31,962 nt of DNA, taken from the NCBI GenBank assembly GCA_900557165.1, contig USRS01000015.1:1-31962 (forward strand). Reading direction: 5' to 3'. The stretch comes from an uncultured Clostridium sp. (lineage in GTDB: Bacteria; Bacillota; Clostridia; Peptostreptococcales; Peptostreptococcaceae). This document shows, piece after piece, positions 8,272 to 17,457 of this stretch. Position 1 is the stretch's first letter. The number at the start of each line of letters is the position of its first letter. Below the pieces are notes generated by a model. It was not told the DNA's origin, ran no database searches, and saw only the letters and a list, made by a program, of their open reading frames with translations. Position numbers and translations under genes: made by a program.

Positions 8272-9483
8272 TTAAAAATAATCTGAAAAATATGGTGCTT
8301 GTTGTTCTATGGCATCTTCTAGCATGTCCACCGTATCATTGCTACAAGAAATTCTTCCTATTTTATATAAATAATCAGGACGTTTATATCCCAGTAACAT
8401 GGTTGTCATAGTTTGAATATCTATTTTGTCTTCTGTTTTTTGTGAAGTTATAGTAATTTGTCCTTTTCCATTTTTATCAATAACAAGTTTAAAGTTACCT
8501 TGATTCCATGAAAGAATAGGATCATCCATCTTGAAAATCCACTCTCTTCTTATAGTATCTGCTTTAAAAGGATATTGTTTTATAAATTCTTCTAAATCAA
8601 CAATTCTTGCCATAAAATAAGGCGAAATACTTTCTTTTATATCTGCATCTTCAAATAAAAATGCCAGTGGCTCATCTGTATAAGTATCTCCTATAACTTT
8701 ATTTATCATAGAAAAATGAGCACTTATAAAATTCCAAAGTCCTGTTCTAGCTTCTTCATTTATAAATATCATATCTTTAATATGAAAAACTTCATCTTTA
8801 ATCCAATAAAGAACATAACCATCAGGTTCATTTTTATCATTATAATATATGGCAGCCATCAAATCATCACTATCCCAAAGCCAATATTCATTCCAAGCCA
8901 AGTCATCTCTTATTAAAGCTCCATGAGTTTGATAAGCAAAGCGATTATAAGCTTTTTTTACTTCTTCGCTTTCCACATCTACACGCTCCACTTCTCCTGA
9001 AACTTGTTTGTTTTTAGGTAGTTGATAATCTTTTATTTCATATGTAATTTTATCTGATACTATTTCCCAACCTTTTCTACGATAGTAAGGTATGGAATAA
9101 GGATATAAAAAAGATATACTTTGTTTCTTTTCTTTCATATTTTTCAATGATTGATAAAGCAACTTATGCATTAATCCTTGATTGGCATACTCCGGATAAG
9201 TCCCCACTCCAGTTAAACCTCCCATGTCATAAGTTTTATTAAAAATACGTACTTTCATAGGATAAACTGCCACTTGTGATATTAATTTATCACCATCAAA
9301 CCAACCCTTCACATCTGCTTGTTCAAGAGTTGGTGATTTAGCCCTAATTATTTCTTTTTCTTCCCATCCAATTTCTTGTAATTCTTTATCTGTTACTTGA
9401 AAAACATATCTCAATAATTGATTATATTGCTCTAAGTGTTCAAGTCCCACATCTTTCATTTTTAATTCTCTTCTTCTACTCAT
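8272..9483 (-). CDS. Eis-like GNAT N-acetyltransferase
   Basis: A 403-aa protein with the three-part Eis layout: an N-terminal GNAT domain, a second GNAT-like domain and a C-terminal sterol-carrier-protein-2-like fold. The acetyl-CoA loop is GGLTGVGTYPEYANQGLMHKLL (GVGTYPEYANQGLM, ~101-114), followed by LYPYSIPYYRRKGWE, the region of the Eis catalytic Tyr. The protein ends in Phe (..FSDYF), matching the use of a C-terminal Phe carboxylate as base in Eis. Mycobacterial Eis acetylates amines of aminoglycosides at several positions; the substrate here is unknown. The ribosome site AAAGGGAGCTTTAT fits. It starts 35 bp after the kinase gene with no terminator between, so it may be part of the envelope-resistance transcript. 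Confidence 0.88.
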   Translation of the reverse strand: MSRRRELKMKDVGLEHLEQYNQLLRYVFQVTDKELQEIGWEEKEIIRAKSPTLEQADVKGWFDGDKLISQVAVYPMKVRIFNKTYDMGGLTGVGTYPEYANQGLMHKLLYQSLKNMKEKKQSISFLYPYSIPYYRRKGWEIVSDKITYEIKDYQLPKNKQVSGEVERVDVESEEVKKAYNRFAYQTHGALIRDDLAWNEYWLWDSDDLMAAIYYNDKNEPDGYVLYWIKDEVFHIKDMIFINEEARTGLWNFISAHFSMINKVIGDTYTDEPLAFLFEDADIKESISPYFMARIVDLEEFIKQYPFKADTIRREWIFKMDDPILSWNQGNFKLVIDKNGKGQITITSQKTEDKIDIQTMTTMLLGYKRPDYLYKIGRISCSNDTVDMLEDAIEQQAPYFSDYF

Positions 9484-9518
9484 ATAAAGCTCCCTTTCTG
9501 TTTCCCTTTTCGTTAATA

Positions 9519-11126
9519 TTATTTTAATTCATTTATCAGTAAAATTTCAAACTCTGTATTGTAATTTTCTTTAGATTTAACAAGTTTTATACTACCTTTA
9601 TGAGCTTCAATGATTTTTTTACTTATGGCAAGTCCCAAACCAGAGCCTTTTTTTGTACGAGATTTTTCTCCCACTACAAAGGGCTCAAAAATTTCATTTT
9701 TTATTTCTTCCGGAATTCCATATCCATTATCCGCTATATTTATTTTGACCTTATCTTCATATTTTTCAACTCTAAATAAAATAGAGATTTGATTTTTATT
9801 ATGCTTTTGCGCATTGGAAACTAGATTATCAAATACTCTTTTTATCTGTAATTTATCAATACTACAATAAATAATTTCCTCTGGAATATCCACTTCTATT
9901 TCAACACCACTTAGATAAAGTTCTTCATATTTTTGTGCTAAATAAATTCTAGTAAATTCACAAATATCCGTCTTTTCAAATTTAAAATTATAATTTGGAT
10001 GATCCATTTTGCTATATTCATGGAAAGTATTTATAAGTTCATCTAAGTCATCAGCTTTTCTGTTTATTGTCATTAAATACTGGTCTATTTCGTCTTCATC
10101 AACTAAATTATCGCAAATAGCTTTTGAATATCCCTTAATAACAGTTATTGGTGTTTTCAAATCATGGGAAATATCTGCCAACATTTGTTGTTTATCTTCT
10201 TCTAACTTTTTCCTTTTTTGTTCACTATCATATAATTTCTTTGACATATCATTAAAGCTATCACAAATATCACAAAATTCCTGTGGTCCATCATATTCTA
10301 AATAATTTTGGCGTTTTCCATTTTTAAACTCTACTATAGCTTCATTTAAAATATTAATTGGTTTTTTAACTTTATAATTTAGCCAAACAATAAATATAAT
10401 TATCAAAACAATATAAATTAATATAAATCCTAAAAATGACAATATATTTGTATAGTCAATTTTCTTAATTATTTTACTACTTATGGAAGGTCTGTATATC
10501 AAAAGTGTCATTGGTTCATTATTTTTGTTATAAAATTTATATTTTCTTATTTCATATCCTTTAGGATAAATACCACATAAATATTTAAATTCCATATCTG
10601 TAAAAGATTTTATTTTATCTGATGTATTTGAGTAAATTAAATTCAAATTTTCATCCATCACATAAATTTTATTTTGGATATTATCTTCATCTCCATAATA
10701 AGTTATAGATACAGATATATTTTTTTCATTATTATCATTTACATATCTTTGAATATCTATATAAGGATCATCATAATAATTCGGTATATAGCTTACTTCT
10801 TTTTTCGTAAATACTCTTTTTCCGATTTTATTTTTACTTTCAAATATAATTTTATTATTTTTATTTAAAATTTGTATGGAGCCATGACGACCTACAAGCT
10901 TATTTATATGATTTTCGTCTAAATCATTAATTTCATTTTCAGATATAATACTTGCATAATCTGATAATTCCTTTACTCTTGGCTCACTTAAAATTTTTCT
11001 TATTCTATATGAGCTTAAACTTGATATACATATTATGGATAATATTATAACTAATGTAAATGCTATATAATTTTCAATTAAAATAGTATAAAATCTTTTT
11101 TTATTTTTTCTCAATTTTATAGCCAA
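9519..11126 (-). CDS. hexK: sensor histidine kinase, HexK-like
   Basis: A membrane kinase of up to 535 aa. TM1 is at ~19-38, an extracytoplasmic sensing domain at ~40-225, TM2 at ~228-250 and HAMP at ~250-303. The HisKA dimer domain has LADISHDLKTPITVIKG with the phosphorylated His321. The HATPase_c domain has the N-box VFDNLVSNAQKHN, G1 IADNGYGIPEE and G2 KKGSGLGLAISKK. The frame opens with a TTG at 11126 only 2 nt from its AGGGGG; a second TTG at 11114 is an alternative start. It overlaps the regulator gene by 14-26 bp, so the pair is translationally coupled. By position beside hexSDF-like genes it should correspond to HexK of C. difficile, sensing membrane-active antibiotics; the symbol rests on context. 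Confidence 0.85.
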   Translation of the reverse strand: MAIKLRKNKKRFYTILIENYIAFTLVIILSIICISSLSSYRIRKILSEPRVKELSDYASIISENEINDLDENHINKLVGRHGSIQILNKNNKIIFESKNKIGKRVFTKKEVSYIPNYYDDPYIDIQRYVNDNNEKNISVSITYYGDEDNIQNKIYVMDENLNLIYSNTSDKIKSFTDMEFKYLCGIYPKGYEIRKYKFYNKNNEPMTLLIYRPSISSKIIKKIDYTNILSFLGFILIYIVLIIIFIVWLNYKVKKPINILNEAIVEFKNGKRQNYLEYDGPQEFCDICDSFNDMSKKLYDSEQKRKKLEEDKQQMLADISHDLKTPITVIKGYSKAICDNLVDEDEIDQYLMTINRKADDLDELINTFHEYSKMDHPNYNFKFEKTDICEFTRIYLAQKYEELYLSGVEIEVDIPEEIIYCSIDKLQIKRVFDNLVSNAQKHNKNQISILFRVEKYEDKVKINIADNGYGIPEEIKNEIFEPFVVGEKSRTKKGSGLGLAISKKIIEAHKGSIKLVKSKENYNTEFEILLINELK

Positions 11127-11808
11127 TCCCCCTTACAGTTTTGATGTACTCAGGTTTTTTCGAATCATCTTCTATCTTTTCACGAAGTCTAGATATATGA
11201 ACCATCATAGTATTATTATCGCCTTCAAGATAATCTCCATTAATAGCCTCACTCATCTGTAACTTTGTAAAAATTTTCCCTGGATTTTTCATAAAAAGAC
11301 TTAAAATTTTATATTCTGTAGGTGTTATAATAATTTCTTCTCCTCTTTTGAATAAAGAAAGTTTTTGCTTATCCAAGACTAAATCACCTACAACAAGTTT
11401 AGTTTCCTCTTCTTTTAAAGTATTATTATTTTGATTATTTAGATGATAAAATCTTCGTAAATTAGAATTTACTCTAGCAATAATCTCCAAAGGGTTAAAA
11501 GGCTTTGTTATATAATCATCTGCACCTAAATTTAATCCATAAATCTTATCACTATCTTTGTTTTTTGCCGATAAAATTATAATTGGAATTGTGTATTTTT
11601 CTCTTATTTTCTTTGTTAACTCATATCCATCCATTTTAGGCATCATAATATCCATAACTACTAAATCAACTTTTATATTTTCAATAATTTTCAATGCATC
11701 AATTCCATTTTCAGCACTTATAACTCTATAATCATCGCCTTCTAAATATATTTTTAATAATTTTATTATATCCTCATCATCTTCCACAACTAATATATTA
11801 TAAATCAA
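11101..11808 (-). CDS. hexR: OmpR-family response regulator, HexR-like
   Basis: A 235-aa DNA-binding regulator: receiver domain with acidic EDDED, phospho-acceptor Asp53 (VVMDIMMPKMDG), LSAK and the Lys of DDYITKPFNPLE, then a winged-helix Trans_reg_C domain ending HISRLREKIEDD...IKTVRGIGYKI. The frame is open 16 codons further up, but the TTG at 11808 follows GAGGTGG at ideal spacing and gives the usual IYNILVVEDDED start; this start overlaps the flippase gene by 11 bp. Expected role: activation of the hexSDF-like genes when phosphorylated by the adjacent kinase. The candidate operator is at 14681-14701. Confidence 0.87.
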   Translation of the reverse strand: MIYNILVVEDDEDIIKLLKIYLEGDDYRVISAENGIDALKIIENIKVDLVVMDIMMPKMDGYELTKKIREKYTIPIIILSAKNKDSDKIYGLNLGADDYITKPFNPLEIIARVNSNLRRFYHLNNQNNNTLKEEETKLVVGDLVLDKQKLSLFKRGEEIIITPTEYKILSLFMKNPGKIFTKLQMSEAINGDYLEGDNNTMMVHISRLREKIEDDSKKPEYIKTVRGIGYKIEKK

Positions 11809-12874
11809 AATTTCCACCTCTTCTTTTTCTAGCCACTTTAATATAATGCTTACCATCTAAATTTCTAAGATAAGTTATGGATATTATTAATCCACTTACT
11901 AAGATTAATAAATAAAAACTTATACCTCTACTTATAAGCATGGCTGATGATAATATATTGGCTGGAAACAAAGTTTTATATATTATCATAAATCCACTTT
12001 CACTAACTCCAACAGCTCCTGGAAGAGGAAGTGCTGATACACTTATAAATAAAACTGCTTGCATTAAGGTTACAGTAATTAAAGAATATCCACTTAAATC
12101 AAATCCTTTATATATCCAAAAAGGAATACTATGAAGACAAGTTATTTGAACAGTAGTAGTTAGTAAAACTTTAATTACAGTAGATTTATTTTCTTTAAAA
12201 TATGTGGCACTTTCTTTATATTCGTTAACTTGGCATGTAGCCATCTTTTTAAAATTTTCCACTTTTTTATATTTTATTTTTGTTAAAAATAAGCATACTA
12301 ATTCAATTACTTTTGTTATAAATCTTTTTGAAAAAATTGCCGTTAATATAAATATTAATACCAATGTATTTAAAATTATTCCAAGAACAACAAAATACTT
12401 TATATTACCAAGGGCATTTGCTAATACACCATGAGCCCTTATATAACCTATTATGGCCATAGTTACTGTTACAAATTGAAAGCTGGCCAAATCCATAAGA
12501 AGTGCCAAAGATGAATGAGAAATTGATATTCCATCTTTATGCATATAATAAATTTGCATAGGTTGACCTCCTGATGCAGAAGGTGTTACAGAACTAAAGA
12601 ACATTCCCACTAATGCATATTTTATAGATGTAAAAATTCCAATTTCATATTCCATAAGATTTAAATTTCTACCTATGTTTATACCTTCACAAATTACAAA
12701 CATAAAACTACAAACTATGGCTATTATAATATAATTTATATCAACAGAAGATATGGATTTTATTATATCTTCCATATTATTATTTTTTAATATAATATAA
12801 AGAGTTAAAATAATTAACCCCATAAATAAACCACCATTTTTTAATATAATTTTAGGTGATACTTTTTTCTTCAT
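11798..12874 (-). CDS. hexF: MprF/LPG-synthase-TM-type flippase, HexF-like
   Basis: A 358-aa membrane protein of the UPF0104/lysylphosphatidylglycerol-synthase TM-region family, corresponding to the flippase half of MprF without the aminoacyltransferase half. The diagnostic part is SSVTPSASGGQPMQIYYMHKDGISISHSSLALLMD; LPLPGAVGVSESGFMIIY is the second family signature near the C-terminus. About eight hydrophobic segments. I chose the ATG at 12874 because GGAGG precedes it with 6-nt spacing; the frame is open 11 codons more. It overlaps the deacetylase gene by 23 bp. Expected role: moving the amino-glycolipid made by HexS/HexD to the outer leaflet, reducing the charge attraction of cationic antibiotics. 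Confidence 0.85.
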   Translation of the reverse strand: MKKKVSPKIILKNGGLFMGLIILTLYIILKNNNMEDIIKSISSVDINYIIIAIVCSFMFVICEGINIGRNLNLMEYEIGIFTSIKYALVGMFFSSVTPSASGGQPMQIYYMHKDGISISHSSLALLMDLASFQFVTVTMAIIGYIRAHGVLANALGNIKYFVVLGIILNTLVLIFILTAIFSKRFITKVIELVCLFLTKIKYKKVENFKKMATCQVNEYKESATYFKENKSTVIKVLLTTTVQITCLHSIPFWIYKGFDLSGYSLITVTLMQAVLFISVSALPLPGAVGVSESGFMIIYKTLFPANILSSAMLISRGISFYLLILVSGLIISITYLRNLDGKHYIKVARKRRGGNFDL

Positions 12875-13556
12875 AATAATCCTCCATTGTGGCAAATTTA
12901 TAACCATTAATTTTCCAAATAGGTATGGCCTTTTGCAAAGCTTTTATAGTCCTTGATGGAGCTTCATTTTCACCTCTACCATCATGAAGACAAATTATAC
13001 TATTTTCTTTACTTCTCAATAATAATTTATCTGTAATAGCTTCAACAGTTGTATTACCTTGCCAATCTTGTGCCATCACATCCCACAATACTTTCTTTAA
13101 ATTATGTTTTTTAATTTCCCTACTTGTAAATATATTACAATGACCCCAAGGTGGCCTATAAAATTTAAAATTTACTCCCAAATCATTCATTATTTTTATG
13201 CTTTCTTCAAAATCATATTTTGTATAACCTCTGCTTTGAAATAAAGCATTTTTATGTTCAAAGGAGTGAAGTCCTATACAATGATTTTCTTTTTTCATTC
13301 TATCTATAATTTGTGGGTTATTTCTTGCAAAGCTGGCTACAACAAAAAAAGTAGCTTTTATATTATGTTTTTTTAATAAATCCAAAAGTTTTGCTGTATA
13401 TTTTTCATCAGGCCCATCATCAAAAGTTAAATAAAGAACTTTTTCTTTTGATTTTCTTTTTTCTACTAATCTATATTTTACTTTATAAAAATAAGTAGGC
13501 ACAATACTATAAGAAAGTAAGATTATTATTAATATAATTAAAATTTTTAATAGCAT
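12852..13556 (-). CDS. hexD: polysaccharide deacetylase (NodB fold), HexD-like
   Basis: A 234-aa protein with one N-terminal membrane anchor (~2-20) and a carbohydrate-esterase-4 domain. All five motifs are readable: TFDDGPD (44-50), HSFEH (97-101, metal His pair), RPPWG (134-138), WDVMAQDW (158-165) and LHDG (190-193), so it should be an active metal-dependent deacetylase. In the hex pathway it is predicted to remove the N-acetyl group from the second sugar of the glycolipid, leaving a positive amino group. Its ribosome site GGAGGTGA lies within the end of hexS, and the genes overlap by 10 bp. A peptidoglycan deacetylase is the alternative if context is ignored. Confidence 0.88.
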   Translation of the reverse strand: MLLKILIILIIILLSYSIVPTYFYKVKYRLVEKRKSKEKVLYLTFDDGPDEKYTAKLLDLLKKHNIKATFFVVASFARNNPQIIDRMKKENHCIGLHSFEHKNALFQSRGYTKYDFEESIKIMNDLGVNFKFYRPPWGHCNIFTSREIKKHNLKKVLWDVMAQDWQGNTTVEAITDKLLLRSKENSIICLHDGRGENEAPSRTIKALQKAIPIWKINGYKFATMEDYYEEKSIT

Positions 13557-14623
13557 AGTGCTTCACCTCCATTATAATAATTCAGCGGTGATACATTTTC
13601 TAATTTGGATTTTTCATTTCTCATATTTGTTTTTATAACTTCCAAAAGCAATTCATTTTTTATTAAAGATGTTACATCTTCATAAATATCTGTTCCATTA
13701 TGCCAAATCACCTTACCAATGCCCGTATCTTCAATATATTTAGCATTTTCAATTTCTTGATATAAAAAAGGTTTTATAACATATATTGGTATTTCACTAA
13801 AAATAGCCTCAAATAATGTTATTCCTCCAGCTTTTGTTATAATTAAATCTGATTTTCTCATGTATTCACTTATTTTATCTGTATATCCTAAAACATTTAT
13901 CTTAGGGCACTCTTTTTTTATTTCTTCTAGCAGTATTTTATTTTTACCTGCTATAAAAGTTATTTTTATATCTTCTTCTTTTGATATTTCTTTTAATAAA
14001 TCTATGGAGCAAGGTAATAAACCTAAGCCACCTCCCATAACTAGTATTTCTTTTTTCTTGTTTAATTGTTTAATTACATTTTTTTCTTTAAAGTCTTGTT
14101 TTACAGGAATTCCACTTACTATTATCTTTTCTTTGGGTAAATTTTTATCTATTAAGAATTTTTTTGTTTTTTCACTTCCTACAAAGTACATATCTGTTTT
14201 CTCACATATCCATTCTTCATTTACGCCCAAATCTGTTATATAAGTATACAAAGGAGTATGGTAATTTTTCATTTTTTTATACATAGAAATATACTGAGAA
14301 CAAACAGGAAAAGTAGAAATAATCATATCTATATCATTATCTTCAAATAACAAATCTAGTTTTTTTATTACGGATTTCTTAAGGGGTGTACTAGTCCTTC
14401 TTGATATAATTTTATTAAAAAAATTATAAATAAAAGAAAATTTTCTAACCATAAAATTAAAGGTACCATATATTAATTTACTAATTTTAGGAAATATATA
14501 TTCTATCATATCAATAATGATTACAGTTGCACAAGGGTTATCTTTTAATATTTCTTCTTTAACTGCTTTAGCCACAGAGTAATGACCCATACCAAAAGCT
14601 CCTGTAAATATTAAAACTTTCAT
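13547..14623 (-). CDS. hexS: MGDG-synthase-type glycosyltransferase, HexS-like
   Basis: A 358-aa GT28-type glycosyltransferase related to UgtP and plant MGDG synthase, which transfer hexoses to diacylglycerol at the inner face of the membrane. The N-terminal acceptor half begins KVLIFTGAFGMGHYSVAKAV (the GxGH loop) and includes DMIEYIFP and DMIISTFPVCS. The C-terminal nucleotide-sugar half has VMGGGLGLLP and LIITKAGGITLFEAIFSEIPIYV. Of the two ATGs, that at 14623 has the better distance (7-8 nt) to GAGGT; 14629 is too close. It leads the minus-strand run hexS-hexD-hexF-hexR-hexK, identical in content to the C. difficile hexSDF plus hexRK set, hence the name. Confidence 0.86.
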   Translation of the reverse strand: MKVLIFTGAFGMGHYSVAKAVKEEILKDNPCATVIIIDMIEYIFPKISKLIYGTFNFMVRKFSFIYNFFNKIISRRTSTPLKKSVIKKLDLLFEDNDIDMIISTFPVCSQYISMYKKMKNYHTPLYTYITDLGVNEEWICEKTDMYFVGSEKTKKFLIDKNLPKEKIIVSGIPVKQDFKEKNVIKQLNKKKEILVMGGGLGLLPCSIDLLKEISKEEDIKITFIAGKNKILLEEIKKECPKINVLGYTDKISEYMRKSDLIITKAGGITLFEAIFSEIPIYVIKPFLYQEIENAKYIEDTGIGKVIWHNGTDIYEDVTSLIKNELLLEVIKTNMRNEKSKLENVSPLNYYNGGEALCY

Positions 14624-14655
14624 ACTCATTACCTCACATTCTTTTTTATAACCTA

Positions 14656-14701
14656 AGTATACAATAATAATTTTTAAATTACCTTTACATTTTCGTAAGG
14701 T
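14656..14701 (-). promoter_or_regulatory. putative hexS promoter with inverted repeat at the -35
   Basis: On the minus strand, TATACT (14656-14661) makes a good -10 box 33 bp before the hexS start. With 17-bp spacing the -35 would be AGGTAA (14679-14684), far from consensus. An imperfect inverted repeat, ACCTTTAC-N6-GTAAGGT read on the plus strand (14681-14701), overlaps and extends upstream of this poor -35, the place where OmpR-type activators bind. Inference: HexR site. Confidence 0.5.
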
Positions 14702-14776
14702 TGACCAATATGAAGGTTATTTATCTTACAATTTTGTTATATTATCTTTTTATATTTTTTTATTATTAAAAGTAAA

Positions 14777-14815
14777 AAAATGGCTAAAAGTTTATAGGAA
14801 GCTTTTAGCCATTTT
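14777..14815 (-). terminator. Rho-independent terminator of proBA
   Basis: A perfect 14-bp stem (14777-14790 with 14802-14815, containing GGCTAAAAG) with an 11-nt loop and, on the minus strand, a TTTTTTTAC tail. It starts 4 bp after the proA stop. Confidence 0.9.
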
Positions 14816-14818
14816 TCA

Positions 14819-16063
14819 TTATCTTATTTGACCATTTCCATAGATTATATATTTTGTTGAAGTCAATTCTTTTAGGCCCATAGGTCCTCTTGCATGAAGT
14901 TTTTGTGTACTTATTCCTATTTCTGCACCAAATCCAAATTCACTTCCATCTGTAAATCTAGTTGAAGCATTTACATAAACTGCTGCTGCATCTACTCTTT
15001 CTAAGAATTTTTGACTGTTTTTATAACTTTCCGTAATTATAGCTTCTGAATGCTTTGTACCATGATTATTTATATGTTTTATAGCTTCATCTACATTTTC
15101 CACAATTTTAACAGCAATAATATAATCTAAATATTCTTTATCCCATTCTTCATCTTTAGCTAAGATTATATCATCTACTACTTCCTTTGATTTTTCATCT
15201 CCCCTAATTTCCACATTCTTTTCTCTTAATGTTTTTACTACCTTAGGTAAAAACTCTTTAGAGATATTTTCATGTATAAGTAATTTTTCTGCTGCATTGC
15301 ATACTCCTGGTCGTTGAGTTTTGGCATTTAATACTATATCAATAGCCATATTAAAATCAGCACTTTCATCCACATAAATATGACAATTTCCTGTACCTGT
15401 TTCTATAACTGGTATAGTTGCATTTTTAACTACAGATTTAATAAGATTTTCTCCTCCCCTAGGAATTAATACATCTATATATTCATTTAATCTCATCATT
15501 TTCTGAGCAACTTCTCTATCAGTATCACTTACTAATTGAATAGCATCTTTAGGCAAACCTGATTTTTCAATTCCATTTCTTAAAGCCTTAACTATGGCTT
15601 TATTAGAATTTATTGCATCGCTTCCACCTCTAAGTATGGTAGCATTGCCACTTTTCAAACAAAGTCCAGCAGCATCACAAGTAACATTAGGTCTTGATTC
15701 ATAAATTATCCCTATTACACCTATAGGTACTCTCTTTTGTCCAATTTGCAAATTATTTGGCCTTTTCCACATACTAATAATCTCTCCAACTGGATCTGGA
15801 AGTTTTACTATTTCCAAAAGTCCAGTTGCCATATCTTCTACTCTTTTATCATTTAAATATAGTCTATCAAGTAAAGTTTCTGACACATTTTTATTTTTTG
15901 CCTCTTGCATATCAATTTTATTTGCTCTTATTATTTCTTCTTTTGAGTCTAATAACTCTTTTGCCATTAATGCCAATGCATTATTTTTTGTTTTTGTAGA
16001 AAGTATACTCAAATCATATGCAGCTTTTTTTGCATTTTCACCCATTAATATTAAATTTTCCAT
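14819..16063 (-). CDS. proA: glutamate-5-semialdehyde dehydrogenase (gamma-glutamyl phosphate reductase)
   Basis: A 414-aa enzyme, the standard length. It reduces gamma-glutamyl phosphate with NADPH to glutamate-5-semialdehyde in proline synthesis in the cytosol. Visible signatures are [23 protein letters not shown], the glycine-rich [25 protein letters not shown], the catalytic Cys255 in [14 protein letters not shown], and the C-terminal [27 protein letters not shown]. The ribosome site AGGGGGAAAG precedes the ATG. It lies 14 bp behind proB and ends in a terminator: a simple proBA operon. Confidence 0.97.
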   Translation of the reverse strand: MENLILMGENAKKAAYDLSILSTKTKNNALALMAKELLDSKEEIIRANKIDMQEAKNKNVSETLLDRLYLNDKRVEDMATGLLEIVKLPDPVGEIISMWKRPNNLQIGQKRVPIGVIGIIYESRPNVTCDAAGLCLKSGNATILRGGSDAINSNKAIVKALRNGIEKSGLPKDAIQLVSDTDREVAQKMMRLNEYIDVLIPRGGENLIKSVVKNATIPVIETGTGNCHIYVDESADFNMAIDIVLNAKTQRPGVCNAAEKLLIHENISKEFLPKVVKTLREKNVEIRGDEKSKEVVDDIILAKDEEWDKEYLDYIIAVKIVENVDEAIKHINNHGTKHSEAIITESYKNSQKFLERVDAAAVYVNASTRFTDGSEFGFGAEIGISTQKLHARGPMGLKELTSTKYIIYGNGQIR

Positions 16064-16077
16064 ACTTATCTTTCCCC

Positions 16078-16887
16078 CTATTTATTTGCAACAAACAATG
16101 ACCCTACATCTTCACCTCTTAGTATATTTCTAATTATACATGGGTTTTTGCCACTAGCTAAAATAACATCTACTCCAACAGATGTAGCAGTTTTTGCCGC
16201 TTTTAATTTTGTTGCCATACCTCCTGTTCCAAAATCTGAACCAGCTTTTCCTGCGTATTTTTCCATTTCTTCTGTAAATTCTCTAATTTCTTTTATCATT
16301 ATTGCATTTTTATTCTTTCTAGGATCACAATCATAAAATCCCTCTATATCAGATAAAATAATTAGTAAATCTGCATTAATTAAAGATGATACTAGCGCTG
16401 ATAAATTATCATTATCCCCTAATTTAGCTATATTTTCTAGCTCATCAATGGATACAGAATCATTTTCATTTACAATTGGAATTACTCCTTTTTTTAAAAG
16501 TAATTCAAAGGTATTACATACATTTTCTTTTAGATGTTCATCCTCTAGAACATCTCTAGTAAGTAAAATTTGCCCTACTATATGAGAATATTCTCCAAAA
16601 AACTTACTATAAATATGCATTAATTCACATTGTCCAATGGCAGATAAAGCTTGTGTTTCCCTTATATTATCTGGTTTTTCTTTTAATCTTAATTTTCCAA
16701 ATCCAGCAGATACAGCTCCAGATGATACTAAGACAACCTCTTTTCCACTATTAACCATGTCTGATATTGCCCTTGATAAATTATCAATTCTCTCCAAATT
16801 AATATGACCATTTTTATACGTTACCATGGATGACCCCACTTTAATAACAATTCTCTTAGCACTTTTTATTCTCTTTCGAAAATTCAT
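16078..16887 (-). CDS. proB: glutamate 5-kinase, short form without PUA domain
   Basis: A 269-aa amino-acid-kinase-fold enzyme that phosphorylates glutamate, the first and feedback-controlled step of proline synthesis. Motifs: [79 protein letters not shown], and [16 protein letters not shown]. The ~100-residue C-terminal PUA domain of the E. coli enzyme is absent, as in many Clostridia. The ribosome site AGGGGTGA precedes the ATG. It is the first gene of proBA; proC lies 12 kb away. Confidence 0.96.
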   Translation of the reverse strand: MNFRKRIKSAKRIVIKVGSSMVTYKNGHINLERIDNLSRAISDMVNSGKEVVLVSSGAVSAGFGKLRLKEKPDNIRETQALSAIGQCELMHIYSKFFGEYSHIVGQILLTRDVLEDEHLKENVCNTFELLLKKGVIPIVNENDSVSIDELENIAKLGDNDNLSALVSSLINADLLIILSDIEGFYDCDPRKNKNAIMIKEIREFTEEMEKYAGKAGSDFGTGGMATKLKAAKTATSVGVDVILASGKNPCIIRNILRGEDVGSLFVANK

Positions 16888-16967
16888 TGCTATTCACCCC
16901 TATTTAGCTTTTCTTATATTTTTTATTTATATTATATTTTATTTATAGTTAATTATAGCATAAAAAT

Positions 16968-17000
16968 AATCCAGAGAATTTTATACATATCATCTGGATT
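16968..17000 (-). terminator. terminator-like hairpin upstream of proB
   Basis: An 8-bp stem: AATCCAGA (16968-16975) with TCTGGATT (16993-17000). On the minus strand it is followed by ATTTTTATG. It lies between the YeiH remnant and proB and probably ended the transcript of the former gene. Confidence 0.6.
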
Positions 17001-17030
17001 AAATATACCTTTTATATTAAATTTATAATA

Positions 17031-17264
17031 TTATAATAATATCTTTATAAAAATTATTGATGATACTATTTGTGTAAGTCCTACAAACAAGCTGTATAAA
17101 GATACTTTTTTACCTTGTTTTATCAATTCTTTTATATTAACTCTAAGTCCTATGGTAGCAAGTGCTATTATCTCAAATACATGACTAACTTCTTTACATA
17201 GAGCTGACACATTTGATGAAATAATATTTGCTGAAAATAAACCACACATTATGAAATACAAGAA
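17031..17264 (-). pseudogene. C-terminal remnant of a YeiH/UPF0324-family transporter
   Basis: About 77 residues with the end of the YeiH family (putative sulfate exporters, normally ~330 aa with ~10 helices): YFIMCGLFSANIISS followed by the characteristic IALATIGLRVNIKELIKQG and a last hydrophobic helix VGLTQIVSSIIFIKILL. An in-frame TAG stands directly upstream (17265-17267), and further upstream nothing of the family is readable, so some 250 residues have been lost. No ribosome site precedes the internal TTG/ATG starts. Recognised by eye from the conserved AxxAIGLxxxxKxLIKxG pattern. Confidence 0.7.
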
Positions 17265-17457
17265 CTACAACAACTATAAATTATATATATTTTTGAATAT
17301 TTAAATGATAAATTTCATTATAATTTGTATATTTATTAGAATTCTTGTCATTTTTATAAATAATTTAACTTTTAATGTAATATTTTTTATGATGAAAGTT
17401 AGGAATAAGTGTAGTACAATTTTCTTAATAAAGGATTTCAAAGGGGGAAACTTTTTT

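Noticed and set aside
16888..17030. Proline T-box before proBA
   Set aside because: There is only a short AATCCAGA hairpin that reads as the terminator of the upstream remnant; no T-box TGGN bulge sequence or specifier stem is visible.
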